Positions 35,522-44,460 of a stretch of 51,580 nucleotides of DNA are shown in pieces. The position numbers and the translations under genes are program-made. The stretch is taken from positions 1 to 51,580 of the forward strand of contig NZ_SSON01000035.1 of the NCBI RefSeq assembly GCF_029871245.1. Reading direction: 5' to 3'. The notes under the pieces are model-generated. The model did not search any database. It was not told where the DNA came from and was given only the letters and a program-made list of their open reading frames with translations. Numbering within the stretch: position 1 is the stretch's first letter; the number at the start of each line of letters is the position of its first letter. This DNA is from Pseudomonas sp. BN102 (GTDB lineage: Bacteria > Pseudomonadota > Gammaproteobacteria > Pseudomonadales > Pseudomonadaceae).

Positions 35522-36682
35522 ATGATCTTCACCCAGGAACACGAAGAACTCCGCCGCACCGTGCGCAATTTCGTCGACAGGGAGATCAACCCTCATGTCG
35601 ACCAGTGGGAAAAGGAAGGCCGCTTTCCCATCCACGAGATTTTCAGGAAGGCCGGCGAGCTCGGCCTGCTGGGCATCTCCAAGCCGGAGAAGTTCGGCGG
35701 CATGGGCCTGGACTACAGCTACTCGATAGTCGCCGCCGAAGAGTTCGGCACCATCCACTGCGGCGGCATCCCCATGGCCATCGGCGTGCAGACCGACATG
35801 TGCACCCCGGCCCTGGCACGCTTCGGCTCCGATGAGCTGCGCGAGGAGTTCCTCCGCCCGGCCATCGCCGGCGAGATGGTCGGCTGCATCGGCGTCTCGG
35901 AAGTGGGCGCCGGCTCCGACGTGGCGGGCATGAAGACCACCGCCCGCAAGGACGGCGACGACTACGTGATCAACGGCAGCAAGATGTGGATCACCAACTC
36001 GCCCTCCGCCGACTTCATGTGCCTGCTGGCCAACACCTCGGACGACAAGCCTCACGTCAACAAGTCGCTGATCATGGTGCCGATGAACACCCCCGGCATC
36101 ACCCTCAGCGCCCACCTGGACAAGCTCGGCATGCGCAGCTCCGAGACCGCCCAGGTGTTCTTCGATAACGTCCGCGTGCCGCAGCGCTACCGCATCGGCC
36201 ACGAAGGCGCCGGCTTCATGATGCAGATGCTGCAGTTCCAGGAGGAACGCATGTTCGGCGCGGCCAACATGATCAAGGGCCTGGAACACTGCGTGGACGT
36301 CACCATCGACTACTGCAAGGAGCGCAAGACCTTCGGCAACGCGCTGATCGACAACCAGGTGATCCACTTCCGCCTGGCCGAGCTGATGACCGAGATCGAG
36401 GCCCTGCGCGCCCTGGTCTACCAGGCCGTGGAACTCTACGTCAGCGGCAAGGACGTCACTCGCCTCGCCTCCATGGCCAAGCTCAAGGCCGGCCGCCTCG
36501 GCCGCGAGGTCACCGACGCCTGCCTGCAGTACTGGGGCGGCATGGGCTTCATGTGGGACAACCACGTCTCCCGCGCGTACCGCGATACCCGCCTGGTGTC
36601 CATCGGCGGCGGCGCCGACGAGATCATGCTGGGCATCATCTGCAAGCTGATGGGCATCCTGCCCGGCAAAAAGAAAGGCTGA
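35522..36682 (+). CDS. atuD: Acyl-CoA dehydrogenase AtuD (citronellyl-CoA dehydrogenase)
   Basis: A 386-residue FAD-dependent acyl-CoA dehydrogenase. The family signatures GCIGVSEVGAGSDVAGMKT (19 residues, about 123-141), KMWITNS and the C-terminal QYWGGMGFMWD and RLVSIGGGADEIML, with the catalytic base Glu, are present. In the atu pathway it oxidises citronellyl-CoA to geranyl-CoA. The ATG at 35522 has AGGAG eleven bases upstream; the frame is open further left into atuC but that part is not coding. It is preceded by a repeat in a 70-bp gap. Confidence 0.93.
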   Translation: MIFTQEHEELRRTVRNFVDREINPHVDQWEKEGRFPIHEIFRKAGELGLLGISKPEKFGGMGLDYSYSIVAAEEFGTIHCGGIPMAIGVQTDMCTPALARFGSDELREEFLRPAIAGEMVGCIGVSEVGAGSDVAGMKTTARKDGDDYVINGSKMWITNSPSADFMCLLANTSDDKPHVNKSLIMVPMNTPGITLSAHLDKLGMRSSETAQVFFDNVRVPQRYRIGHEGAGFMMQMLQFQEERMFGAANMIKGLEHCVDVTIDYCKERKTFGNALIDNQVIHFRLAELMTEIEALRALVYQAVELYVSGKDVTRLASMAKLKAGRLGREVTDACLQYWGGMGFMWDNHVSRAYRDTRLVSIGGGADEIMLGIICKLMGILPGKKKG

Positions 36683-36711
36683 CCCCACGACACGCTGATG
36701 AGGACACCGGC

Positions 36712-37509
36712 ATGAGTAAATTGCCGAACTGCGAAGCCCTTCTGCTGGAACAGGCCGGCGGCGTGCTGCACATCACCCTCAACCGGCCGGACAGCCGCAA
36801 TGCCATGAGCCTGGCCATGGTCGAGGAACTGAGCGCGGTGCTGGCCGCCGTGCGCGATGACGCAAGCGTGCGCGCCCTGGTGCTGCGCGGTGCCGGCGGG
36901 CATTTCTGCGCCGGCGGCGACATCAAGGACATGGCCAGCGCACGAACCACAGGCATCGATGCCTACCGCGCGCTGAATCGTGCCTTCGGCAGCCTGCTGG
37001 AAGAAGCCCAGGCTCAGCCCCAGGTGCTGATCGCCCTGCTGGAAGGCGCGGTGCTCGGCGGCGGCTTCGGCCTGGCCTGCGTCTCGGATATCGCCATCGC
37101 CTTGCAAGGCGCCCAGTTCGGCCTGCCGGAAACCAGCCTCGGCATCCTGCCGGCGCAGATTGCGCCCTTCGTGGTCAAGCGCATCGGCCTGACCCAGGCC
37201 CGCCGCCTGGCCCTCACCGCCGCCCGCTTCGACGGGCAGGAGGCCCTGCGCCTGGGCCTGGTGCACTTCGCCGAGATGGATACCGCCGCCCTGGAACAGC
37301 GCCTGGCCGACAGCCTGGAACAGGTCCGCCGCTGCGCTCCCGGCGCCAATGCCCGGACCAAGGCCCTGCTGCTGGCCACCGAAAGCGAACCCCTGGGCCC
37401 GCTGCTGGACAGCGCGGCAGAGCAATTCGCCCTGGCCGTCACGGGGGCCGAAGGCGCCGAGGGCACCCTGGCCTTCATGCAGAAGCGCAAACCGAACTGG
37501 GCGGAGTGA
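36712..37509 (+). CDS. atuE: Isohexenylglutaconyl-CoA hydratase AtuE
   Basis: A 265-residue crotonase-superfamily enzyme that hydrates isohexenylglutaconyl-CoA to 3-hydroxy-3-isohexenylglutaryl-CoA. The oxyanion-hole segments GGHFCAGGDIKDM (about 62-74) and LEGAVLGGGFGLACVSDIA are clear, as is FGLPETSLGILP with the catalytic Glu region. The ATG at 36712 has GATGAGGAC before it. Start and length suit the family. The product is cleaved by a lyase (LiuE) encoded elsewhere. Confidence 0.93.
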   Translation: MSKLPNCEALLLEQAGGVLHITLNRPDSRNAMSLAMVEELSAVLAAVRDDASVRALVLRGAGGHFCAGGDIKDMASARTTGIDAYRALNRAFGSLLEEAQAQPQVLIALLEGAVLGGGFGLACVSDIAIALQGAQFGLPETSLGILPAQIAPFVVKRIGLTQARRLALTAARFDGQEALRLGLVHFAEMDTAALEQRLADSLEQVRRCAPGANARTKALLLATESEPLGPLLDSAAEQFALAVTGAEGAEGTLAFMQKRKPNWAE

Positions 37510-37532
37510 CAGCCGCCCGCACCGAACATTCC

Positions 37533-37554
37533 CCCTCTTCCTCGAGGAAGAGGG
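37533..37554. repeat. 22-bp perfect palindrome in the atuE-atuF gap
   Basis: CCCTCTTCCTC followed directly by its reverse complement GAGGAAGAGGG, then GCCGGGGAGAGGGG, which also serves as the atuF ribosome region. It resembles the dispersed CCCTCTCCC-type intergenic repeats of pseudomonads. Confidence 0.75.
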
Positions 37555-37576
37555 CCGGGGAGAGGGGAAAAGACCC

Positions 37577-39559
37577 ATGCCCAGCTTCAACAAGATCCTG
37601 ATCGCCAACCGAGGCGAGATCGCCTGCCGGGTGATGCGCACCGCCCAGGCCCTCGGCTACCGCACGGTCGCGGTCTACAGCGAGGCCGACTCCGATGCGC
37701 GCCACGTGCAGCTGGCGGACGAGGCGGTCTGCATCGGCCCGGCCCCGGTCGCCCAGTCCTACCTGTCGATCGACGCCATCATCGACGCCGCTCGCAGGAC
37801 CTGCGCCGACGCCATCCACCCCGGCTACGGTTTCCTCTCCGAAAACGCCGACTTCGCCCGCGCCTGCGAAGCGGCCGCCATCACCTTCATCGGCCCGACC
37901 GTCGAAGCCATCCACCTGATGGGGAGCAAGCGCCTGTCCAAGCTGGCCATGCTGGAGGCCGGCGTGCCCTGCATTCCGGGCTATGAAGGCGCCGAACAGG
38001 ACGACGCCACCCTGGCGCGCGAAGCCCAGCGCATCGGCTACCCGCTGATGATCAAGGCCAGTGCCGGCGGCGGCGGGCGCGGCATGCGCCTGGTCGAGGA
38101 GCCCGACCAACTGCTGGCGCAACTGCGCACCGCCCGCTCCGAAGCACAGAACGCCTTCGGCAGCGCCGAGCTGATCCTCGAAAAGGCCGTGATCGAGCCG
38201 CGCCACGTGGAAATCCAGGTATTCGGCGATCAGTTGGGCAACCTGGTCTACCTGGGCGAGCGCGACTGCTCGGTGCAGCGTCGCCACCAGAAGGTCATCG
38301 AAGAAGCGCCCTGCCCGGTGATGACGCCCGAGCTGCGCCAGGCCATGGGCGAGGCGGCGGTGAAGGCCGCGCGCACCGTCAACTACGTTGGCGCCGGCAC
38401 GGTGGAATTCCTGCTGGCCGCCAGCGGCGCCTTCTACTTCCTGGAAATGAACACCCGCCTGCAGGTGGAGCACCCGGTGACCGAGCTGGTCACCGGCCAG
38501 GACTTGGTGGCCTGGCAGATCATCGTTGCCGAGGGCCTGCCGCTGCCGCTCGAGCAAGACGAAATCAAGCAGAATGGCCACGCCATGGAAGTGCGGCTCT
38601 ATGCCGAGGACCCGGCCGCCGGTTTCCTGCCCCAGACCGGCCAGGTGCTGCGTTGGGAGCCGGCGGAGGTGGATGGGATCCGCATCGACCACGGCCTGGT
38701 GGAAGGCCAGGCGGTCACGCCCTTCTACGATCCCATGCTGGCTAAGGTCATCGCCTGGGGCGCCACCCGCGACGAAGCCCGGCGCAAGCTGGCGCGGGCG
38801 GTGGAGGACTGCGTGCTGCTGGGGGTCAAGGGCAACCAGCGTTTCCTCAGCAACCTGCTCAGGCACCCGCATTTCGCCGCCGGGGAAGCCACCACGGCCT
38901 TTATCGGCGAACAATTCGGCAGCGATGCCAGCCTGAGCCCCCAACCGATCTCGCCGGCCGAACTGGCCATCGCCGCCACCCTGCTCTACCAAGCTTCGGC
39001 CAGTGCCAACGCCCACCAGGGCGGGCTGGCCGGCTGGCGCAGCGCCGGCAATGCGCCCTGGCGCCTGGTGCTGCGCCAGGGCGAGCAGAAGCACGCGGTG
39101 GAGCTGGCCGTACACGACGCCGGCCAGCAGCCGCGCCTGCTGGCCAGGGTCAGCTCAACGGAAATCGCCATCCGTCTGTTACGCGCCGATGGCCGCTGGG
39201 CGGTGGTGGAGCTGGACGGCATCCGCCGCCGCATTGCCTACCATCAACAGGCACAGCAGCTCTGGCTGTTCGGGCAGAACGGCGACCTGGAACTGCAGGA
39301 CGTCACCCATGAGCCGGTCGGCAGCCAGGGCGGCGCGGGCTCGGGCACGGTCAAGGCGCCCATGGATGGCGCGATAGTCGAGGTGCTGGTGAGCGAAGGC
39401 GAGCGGGTCGGCAAGGGCCAGCTGCTGGTGGTACTGGAAGCCATGAAGATGGAGCACCCTCTGAAGGCCGGCGTGGACGGTGTGATCCGCCGCGTCCAGG
39501 TCACCCGCGGCGACCAGGTGAAGAGCCGCCAGCTGCTGGTGGAGGTGGAAGAAGCCTGA
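37577..39559 (+). CDS. atuF: Geranyl-CoA carboxylase alpha (biotin) subunit AtuF
   Basis: A 660-residue biotin carboxylase/biotin carrier subunit. The order is: biotin carboxylase N domain (KILIANRGEIACRVMRTA), ATP-grasp domain (IKASAGGGGRGMRLV; EMNTRLQVEHPVTE), carboxylase C domain, a BT-like linker domain, and a biotinyl domain with Lys624 in EAMKMEH. It pairs with AtuC. The ATG at 37577 follows GAGGGG; the frame is open upstream inside atuE in another register and is not coding there. Similar to LiuD; the assignment rests on the atu context. Confidence 0.94.
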   Translation: MPSFNKILIANRGEIACRVMRTAQALGYRTVAVYSEADSDARHVQLADEAVCIGPAPVAQSYLSIDAIIDAARRTCADAIHPGYGFLSENADFARACEAAAITFIGPTVEAIHLMGSKRLSKLAMLEAGVPCIPGYEGAEQDDATLAREAQRIGYPLMIKASAGGGGRGMRLVEEPDQLLAQLRTARSEAQNAFGSAELILEKAVIEPRHVEIQVFGDQLGNLVYLGERDCSVQRRHQKVIEEAPCPVMTPELRQAMGEAAVKAARTVNYVGAGTVEFLLAASGAFYFLEMNTRLQVEHPVTELVTGQDLVAWQIIVAEGLPLPLEQDEIKQNGHAMEVRLYAEDPAAGFLPQTGQVLRWEPAEVDGIRIDHGLVEGQAVTPFYDPMLAKVIAWGATRDEARRKLARAVEDCVLLGVKGNQRFLSNLLRHPHFAAGEATTAFIGEQFGSDASLSPQPISPAELAIAATLLYQASASANAHQGGLAGWRSAGNAPWRLVLRQGEQKHAVELAVHDAGQQPRLLARVSSTEIAIRLLRADGRWAVVELDGIRRRIAYHQQAQQLWLFGQNGDLELQDVTHEPVGSQGGAGSGTVKAPMDGAIVEVLVSEGERVGKGQLLVVLEAMKMEHPLKAGVDGVIRRVQVTRGDQVKSRQLLVEVEEA

Positions 39560-39578
39560 CGCTCCCGGCAGCCCTAAT

Positions 39579-39617
39579 GGGAGCGAATTCATTCGCGAAA
39601 GGGCCGCTACGCGGCCC
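39579..39617. repeat. Two small hairpins in the atuF-atuG gap
   Basis: GGGAGCGAATTCATTCGCG (39579 onward), a relative of the GGGGCGAATGAATTCGCCCC repeats, is followed by GGGCCGC-TAC-GCGGCCC (39601-39617). Both lie within the 89-bp spacer. Confidence 0.65.
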
Positions 39618-39648
39618 CCAAGGAACAACAACTATCAGGAGAACGCGC

Positions 39649-40473
39649 ATGTCACTGTCCGGCAAAACCCTGTTCATCACCGGCGCCAGCCGCGGCATCG
39701 GCCGTGAGATCGCCCTGCGCGCCGCGGCCGATGGCGCCAACATCGTCATCGCCGCCAAGAGCGCCGAGCCCCATCCCAAGCTCCCCGGCACCATCTTCAG
39801 CGTGGCGGAGGAAGTCCAAGCCGCTGGCGGCAAGGCCCTGCCCATGCAGCTGGATGTGCGCGACGAGAACGCCGTGCGTGAGGCCATGGCCAAGGCCGCC
39901 GCGCACTTCGGCGGCATCGATGCACTGGTCAATAACGCGGGCGCCATCCGCCTCACGGGTGTCGAGCACCTGGAACCCAAGCGCTTCGACCTGATGTACC
40001 AGATCAACACCCGCGCGGTGATGGTCTGCAGCCAGGCCGCCCTGCCCTACCTCAAGAAAAGCGCCGGCGGCCATATCCTCAACCTGTCGCCGCCGCTCAA
40101 CCTGGCGCCGAAATGGTTCGCCCAGCACGGCCCCTACACCGTCACCAAGTACGGCATGAGTATGCTCACCCTCGGCATGAGCGAGGAGTTCAAGAAGTAC
40201 GGCATCAGCGTCAACTCGCTGTGGCCGCAAACCATGATCGCCACCGCCGCCATCGAGTTCGAACTGGGCAGCCGCGAAGCCTTCAAGCGCGCCCGCACCC
40301 CGGCGATCATGGCCGATGCGGCCCACGCCATCCTCGCCAGCCAGGGCCGCAGCATCACCGGGCGCCTGCTGATCGACGAAGAACTGCTGCGCGAACAGGG
40401 CCAGACCGAGTTCGAGCAGTACCGCTTCGACCCGCAGGGTGGCTCGCTGGTGCCGGATCTGTTCCTGGACTGA
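39649..40473 (+). CDS. atuG: SDR-family protein AtuG
   Basis: A 274-residue classical SDR of the HSDL2-like type: TGASRGIG (11-18), NNAG (95-98), Ser147 and the catalytic pair Tyr163/Lys167 in GPYTVTKYGM. The unusual stretch LNLSPPLNLAPKWF before the Tyr is characteristic of this subgroup. Unlike AtuB, its active site is intact, so it is the better candidate in this cluster for a true alcohol or 3-hydroxyacyl dehydrogenase. AGGAGAACGCGC precedes the ATG. Confidence 0.92.
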   Translation: MSLSGKTLFITGASRGIGREIALRAAADGANIVIAAKSAEPHPKLPGTIFSVAEEVQAAGGKALPMQLDVRDENAVREAMAKAAAHFGGIDALVNNAGAIRLTGVEHLEPKRFDLMYQINTRAVMVCSQAALPYLKKSAGGHILNLSPPLNLAPKWFAQHGPYTVTKYGMSMLTLGMSEEFKKYGISVNSLWPQTMIATAAIEFELGSREAFKRARTPAIMADAAHAILASQGRSITGRLLIDEELLREQGQTEFEQYRFDPQGGSLVPDLFLD

Positions 40474-40497
40474 GGCAGGGTCTTGGGCGGTGAACCT

Positions 40498-40523
40498 GTA
40501 GGGGCGAATGAATTCGCCCCTAC
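40498..40523. repeat. 26-bp palindrome in the atuG-atuH gap
   Basis: GTAGGGGCGAAT-GA-ATTCGCCCCTAC, perfect 12-bp arms. A partial copy is at 46293-46317 beside the MocR gene. Confidence 0.8.
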
Positions 40524-40649
40524 AAGAAATCGGCCCCAACCATTTGCCCATCTGCCCGGCCACCAACGCGCCAGGGTCATGGCGGGGCCCTGCGCCCCGT
40601 CCTAGAGTGAGGCCATGCCTGCGTACAACAACGACAACACGCGAGAACC

Positions 40650-42473
40650 ATGAGCCAAGCAGAACTGATCTCCCCGCTGCGTTTCATCGCCCGCCTGCCG
40701 AGCAACCTGCCGCGCCTGCCGCGCATGCTGCTGGGCCTCTACTACACCGGCATCCGCAACCGCGAAAAGGCGCTGTCCCTGGGCTGGGCCCTGGAGCGTG
40801 CGGCACGCCTGTACCCGCAGCGCCCAGCAGTGATCGACGAGCGGCGCCGCCTCGGCTATGCCGAGTTCAATGCCTGGTGCAACCGCCTGGCCCACGCTCT
40901 GAAGGCCGAAGGCGTAACCCATGGCAGCGTGGTAGCGGTGATGCTGGAAAACCGCATCGAAGTGCTGGCGGCGCTGGGCGCCCTGGCCAAGCTCGGGGCC
41001 ATCGCCGCCCTGGTGAACACCACCCAGCGCGGCAAGGTGCTGAGCCATAGCCTGAACCTGGTCAAGGCCCGTCATTTCGTCGTCGGCGAGGAGCTGCGTG
41101 AAGCCTTCGAGGAAGTCCGTTGCGAGCTGGAGGATGCCCGCCACTGTTACTGGGTCGCCGACGGCGACAGCCTGGCCGGTCCCGCTGATGCCCCGCCCGG
41201 CTGGCGGAACCTGATGCGCCTCGCCCTGGGGCAGCCGGAAAGCAACCCGGTGGAAACTGGACGGATACGCCTCAAGGATGCCTGCTTCTACATCTACACC
41301 TCGGGCACCACCGGCCTGCCCAAGGCCTCCATCCTCAGCCACGGCAAATGGATCAAGGCCTACGGCGGTTTCGGCCACTCGGGTCTGGGCCTTACCGAGC
41401 GCGACGTCTTCTACTTGACGCTGCCCTGCTACCACAACAACGCTGTCACCGTGAGCTGGGCCTCGGTGCTGGCCGGCGGCGCCGCCATCGCCCTGCGCCG
41501 CAAGTTCTCCGCCAGCAACTTCTGGAAGGACGTGGCGCAATACCAGGCCACCTGCTTCGGCTACATCGGCGAGCTTTGCCGCTACCTGCTGAACCAGGCG
41601 CCCTGCCCCGAAGAGCAGGGCAATAGCCTGACCTGCATGATCGGCAACGGCCTGCGCCCATCGATCTGGGCGGAGTTCAAGGAGCGCTTCGGCATCGAGC
41701 GGGTGATGGAGTTCTACGCCTCCAGCGAAGGCAACATCGGGTTCACCAATGTGTTCAATTTCGACAATACCGTGGGCTTCTCCCCCGCCACCTTCGCCAT
41801 GGTCCGCTACGACCTGGAGAACGACCGTCCCTTGCGCGACCACCGCGGCTTCCTCGAGGAAGTGGCCACGGGCGAGCCGGGACTGCTGATCAGCGAGATC
41901 AGCCCCAAGTGGCCCTTCGACGGCTATACCGACCCGGCCAAGAGCGAAGCCGTGGTCCTGCGCGATGTGTTCAAGAAGGGCGATGCCTGGTTCAACACCG
42001 GCGACCTGATGCGCAGCATCGGCTGCAAGCACGCGCAGTTCGTCGATCGCCTGGGCGACACCTTCCGCTGGAAGGGTGAGAACGTCTCGACCACCGAGGT
42101 CGAGAACGCCCTGGGGGCCTTCCCCGGGGTGGAGGATGCCGTGGTCTATGGCGTGGAGATTCCCGGCACCAACGGCCGCTGTGGCATGGCGGCCCTGCGC
42201 CTGGCCCACGGCGCGCATTTGGACCGGGAGGCGCTGGCCGTCCACCTGGACCGCGAACTGCCGGCCTATGCCGCGCCGCTGTTCGTGCGCCTGCTGGAGG
42301 AAGTGGAGACCACCGGGACCTTCAAGTACAAGAAGACCGACCTCAAGCGGGAAGCCTACAACCCGGAAGCGGTCAGGGCCCCGCTCTTTGCCCGCCTGCC
42401 CGGCGACCAGGCGTTCCGGCCACTGGATGGCGAGATCTACCAGGCGATCCAGCGCGGGGAGTACCGCTTCTGA
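40650..42473 (+). CDS. atuH: Acyl-CoA synthetase AtuH
   Basis: A 607-residue AMP-forming acyl-CoA synthetase of the very-long-chain/FATP-like subgroup. The ATP-binding motif YIYTSGTTGLPKAS (about 212-225), the EFYASSEGNIGF motif, and the C-terminal DRLGDTFRWKGENVSTTEVE are present. An N-terminal hydrophobic/basic region may associate it with the membrane. In the atu pathway it should activate citronellate and/or geranylate to the CoA ester. It is the last gene of the cluster; no T-rich terminator follows directly. Confidence 0.92.
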   Translation: MSQAELISPLRFIARLPSNLPRLPRMLLGLYYTGIRNREKALSLGWALERAARLYPQRPAVIDERRRLGYAEFNAWCNRLAHALKAEGVTHGSVVAVMLENRIEVLAALGALAKLGAIAALVNTTQRGKVLSHSLNLVKARHFVVGEELREAFEEVRCELEDARHCYWVADGDSLAGPADAPPGWRNLMRLALGQPESNPVETGRIRLKDACFYIYTSGTTGLPKASILSHGKWIKAYGGFGHSGLGLTERDVFYLTLPCYHNNAVTVSWASVLAGGAAIALRRKFSASNFWKDVAQYQATCFGYIGELCRYLLNQAPCPEEQGNSLTCMIGNGLRPSIWAEFKERFGIERVMEFYASSEGNIGFTNVFNFDNTVGFSPATFAMVRYDLENDRPLRDHRGFLEEVATGEPGLLISEISPKWPFDGYTDPAKSEAVVLRDVFKKGDAWFNTGDLMRSIGCKHAQFVDRLGDTFRWKGENVSTTEVENALGAFPGVEDAVVYGVEIPGTNGRCGMAALRLAHGAHLDREALAVHLDRELPAYAAPLFVRLLEEVETTGTFKYKKTDLKREAYNPEAVRAPLFARLPGDQAFRPLDGEIYQAIQRGEYRF

Positions 42474-42547
42474 GGGATGTGGGCAGCCGGGCTGGTTTCT
42501 TGTCGGCTGGCACTGGGCCTGGGAAGCACAACGTGACGGGCTGGACC

Positions 42548-42592
42548 GTTGGGCTTCGCTCGGCTCGCGGAACGCTGCCCGGCCCAACCTAC
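42548..42592. repeat. GTAGGTTGG-type dispersed repeat, copy 2 (after atuH)
   Basis: Read on the minus strand it begins GTAGGTTGGGCCGGGCAGCG and ends GAGCGAAGCCCAAC, sharing both ends with the copy at 35454-35485. Confidence 0.72.
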
Positions 42593-42604
42593 AGCCAGTG
42601 CGCC

Positions 42605-43123
42605 TTAGCGCTTGAACTCGAACTGCAGCTCGGCACCCTCGACCGAGTGCCAGGCGTCAGCTTCCCGCTCGTTGGTGATCAGCTTGCCATTGAGCCCGAA
42701 GGAGTTCTCTGCGGGCTTATCCGCGAACAGCTGCGGCAGCACGGTCTGGCCCCGCACATCGTCCTTGGCGTCGCCCGGCTCCAGCTGAATGACCAGGTCC
42801 TTGGGCAGGCTGAGGTCAAGCTTGGCATTGGGCAAGTGTGCCTTGACCGTGGTCAGCGTCTCCTTCGGCCCGATCGGCGCCGGGGCCGGCGGCACCAGTT
42901 TGGGGGCCGGTGCGGGCGGAGGCGGCATGGGCTTGGGATCGGCGGCCGGGACAGGCTCCACCGGCGGCGCCGGGACGTCGGCGGGGGCCGGTGGGGCGGG
43001 CGGCGGGCTGGAGGAGACTGGGGGCGGTGCGGGAGGCGCCCCGGGCTTTGGCGGCGCTTCCTTGTCGCAGGCCACCAGCAGGGTCAGTGCCAGGCAGGCA
43101 CAAACAAGACGAATCGGATGCAT
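42605..43123 (-). CDS. Proline-rich lipoprotein
   Basis: A 172-residue lipoprotein: signal peptide with lipobox LLVAC (Cys19), then about 65 residues very rich in Pro and Ala, ideal for spanning part of the periplasm, and a small C-terminal domain (about 88-172; LPNAKLDLSLPKDLVIQL). I do not recognise the C-terminal domain. It lies 77 bp downstream of the anti-sigma gene on the same strand and is likely part of that operon, perhaps a regulon output. Confidence 0.75.
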   Translation of the reverse strand: MHPIRLVCACLALTLLVACDKEAPPKPGAPPAPPPVSSSPPPAPPAPADVPAPPVEPVPAADPKPMPPPPAPAPKLVPPAPAPIGPKETLTTVKAHLPNAKLDLSLPKDLVIQLEPGDAKDDVRGQTVLPQLFADKPAENSFGLNGKLITNEREADAWHSVEGAELQFEFKR

Positions 43124-43200
43124 GGACGATCAGGGTGAAGTCAGTAATGGCGCCATGCTCTACCTTCGCCAGCCGTGAGGCAAGCGTCGCGCGACCGCTG

Positions 43201-43872
43201 TTAGCGGTCACGCTCGAACTCGCGCAGTTCGGCGACGATATCCCGCTGGGGAAAGCGCGCCTGCAACTCATCCAACAGCTTGTGCGCTTCCTCGCGCTTG
43301 CCCGCCTCTTGCAGTGCCAGTACCCGGCGCAGGCTGGCCTCCGGTTCCCCAGGCGGTGCCGACTTGGCCAGCTCCGCCTTGGGTGAAGTTTCCTCCTCCA
43401 GACGCAGCGGCTCGGTCTGTCGCTCCTGCAGCTCGGCGCTGCTATCGGCCATCGCGGACGCCTTCTTCTCCGTCTGGGCTGGCGGGCTGGCGTAGGTCGC
43501 TGGCGCCGCCCTGGGCATGGGCGCCGCCGCTGGCGCCGGCGCGGAAAGCGGCGCGACGCTGGACGGGGGAGCATCGAAGCGTTCCTTGGCCTCTTCCTGG
43601 GTGCGCAAGGTCAGGCTCAGGCCGATTCCCAGGCTGGCAAAACCGGCAATGGCCACGGCCCAGCGCTGCCGGCCCCCAACCCCGAACAGCCAGGCATGCA
43701 GGCGCTCGCCGAAGGAGGGACGATGCGCCGCCCGGTTCTGTTCCGCCTGGGCCGCCGCCGCGGCGAGGATGCGCTGGTCCAGCGCAGCAGACGGCTCTTC
43801 CTGGCTGTGCCGGCGGTAGTGTTCGAGCAGGGCCTGTTCCATATCGTCCGGCTTGTGCGGGTCTCGGTTCAT
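43201..43872 (-). CDS. One-pass membrane anti-sigma factor (SbrR-like)
   Basis: A 223-residue protein: cytosolic N-terminal segment (1-70), one membrane helix (about 71-89), an Ala/Pro-rich periplasmic linker, and a C-terminal TPR-like helical hairpin (about 178-223; VLALQEAGKREEAHKLLDEL). Its ATGA start overlaps the sigma factor stop, the classical sigma/anti-sigma arrangement. The zinc-binding HxxxCxxC motif of ZAS anti-sigmas is absent. I recall the P. aeruginosa pair SbrI/SbrR, which affects swarming and biofilm, at this position beside atuH; the assignment rests on that synteny. Confidence 0.8.
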   Translation of the reverse strand: MNRDPHKPDDMEQALLEHYRRHSQEEPSAALDQRILAAAAAQAEQNRAAHRPSFGERLHAWLFGVGGRQRWAVAIAGFASLGIGLSLTLRTQEEAKERFDAPPSSVAPLSAPAPAAAPMPRAAPATYASPPAQTEKKASAMADSSAELQERQTEPLRLEEETSPKAELAKSAPPGEPEASLRRVLALQEAGKREEAHKLLDELQARFPQRDIVAELREFERDR

Positions 43873-44459
43873 GCGGATACCTCCTCGGCCGCGGCCGGGT
43901 CGGCCAGCAGCCGACGCAACTTCTGCAACGCATAGCGCAAGCGGCTCTTTACCGTCTCGGCGGGCGTGCGGGTGAGTTCGGCGATCTCGTGCAGCTCCAG
44001 GTCGCCGTGGGCACGCAGCAGGAAGACCTCACGCTGCTCGCCCGGCAGTTCCTCCAGTGCCGCGCGCAGGCGCTGCTGGTCCTGGCTCAGGGCCAGCTCC
44101 TGCTCGGGGTCCGGGCTGCTGCCCGGTAGCGCCTCGCCGTGCAGGGCTTCGTCGAAGGCTTCTTCGCGGCCCTGCTGGCGACCATGCTTGCGCCAGTGGT
44201 CGATCAGGCGGTTGCGGGCGATCTGGTAGAGCCAGGTCTTGAAGCTGGCCTGGCCGCGCTGTTCGGAGGCGCTGCGGATCAGGTTCAGCCAGGTTTCCTG
44301 GAAGATTTCCTCGGCCAGGGCACCGTCGCCGCAAAGACCGCAGAGAAAACGGTAAAGGCCGAGGCGATGGCGCGCGTAGAGCACGCCAAAGGCCTCGGCA
44401 TTGCCGCTGCGGTAACGCCGCAGCAAGGCGGCGTCGTCATCCGTGAGGATCGGGTTCAC
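43869..44459 (-). CDS. ECF sigma factor (SbrI-like)
   Basis: A 196-residue RNA polymerase sigma-70 of the ECF group. Region 2 (about 14-80; AEEIFQETWLNLI and FKTWLYQIARNRLIDHWRK) and region 4 (about 130-185; LPGEQREVFLLRAHGDLELH, then AETVKSRLRYALQKLR) are complete. Start: GTG at 44459, with AAGGAATGAC before it and one base after the stop of the VWA gene; no ATG fits. It is followed by its anti-sigma gene with an ATGA overlap. It probably directs the operon promoter proposed at 46226-46255. Confidence 0.88.
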   Translation of the reverse strand: MNPILTDDDAALLRRYRSGNAEAFGVLYARHRLGLYRFLCGLCGDGALAEEIFQETWLNLIRSASEQRGQASFKTWLYQIARNRLIDHWRKHGRQQGREEAFDEALHGEALPGSSPDPEQELALSQDQQRLRAALEELPGEQREVFLLRAHGDLELHEIAELTRTPAETVKSRLRYALQKLRRLLADPAAAEEVSA

Positions 44460-44460
44460 G

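Noticed and set aside
37475-39115. 546-codon minus-strand frame opposite atuF
   Set aside because: Pure antisense of a biotin carboxylase gene with intact motifs on the plus strand.
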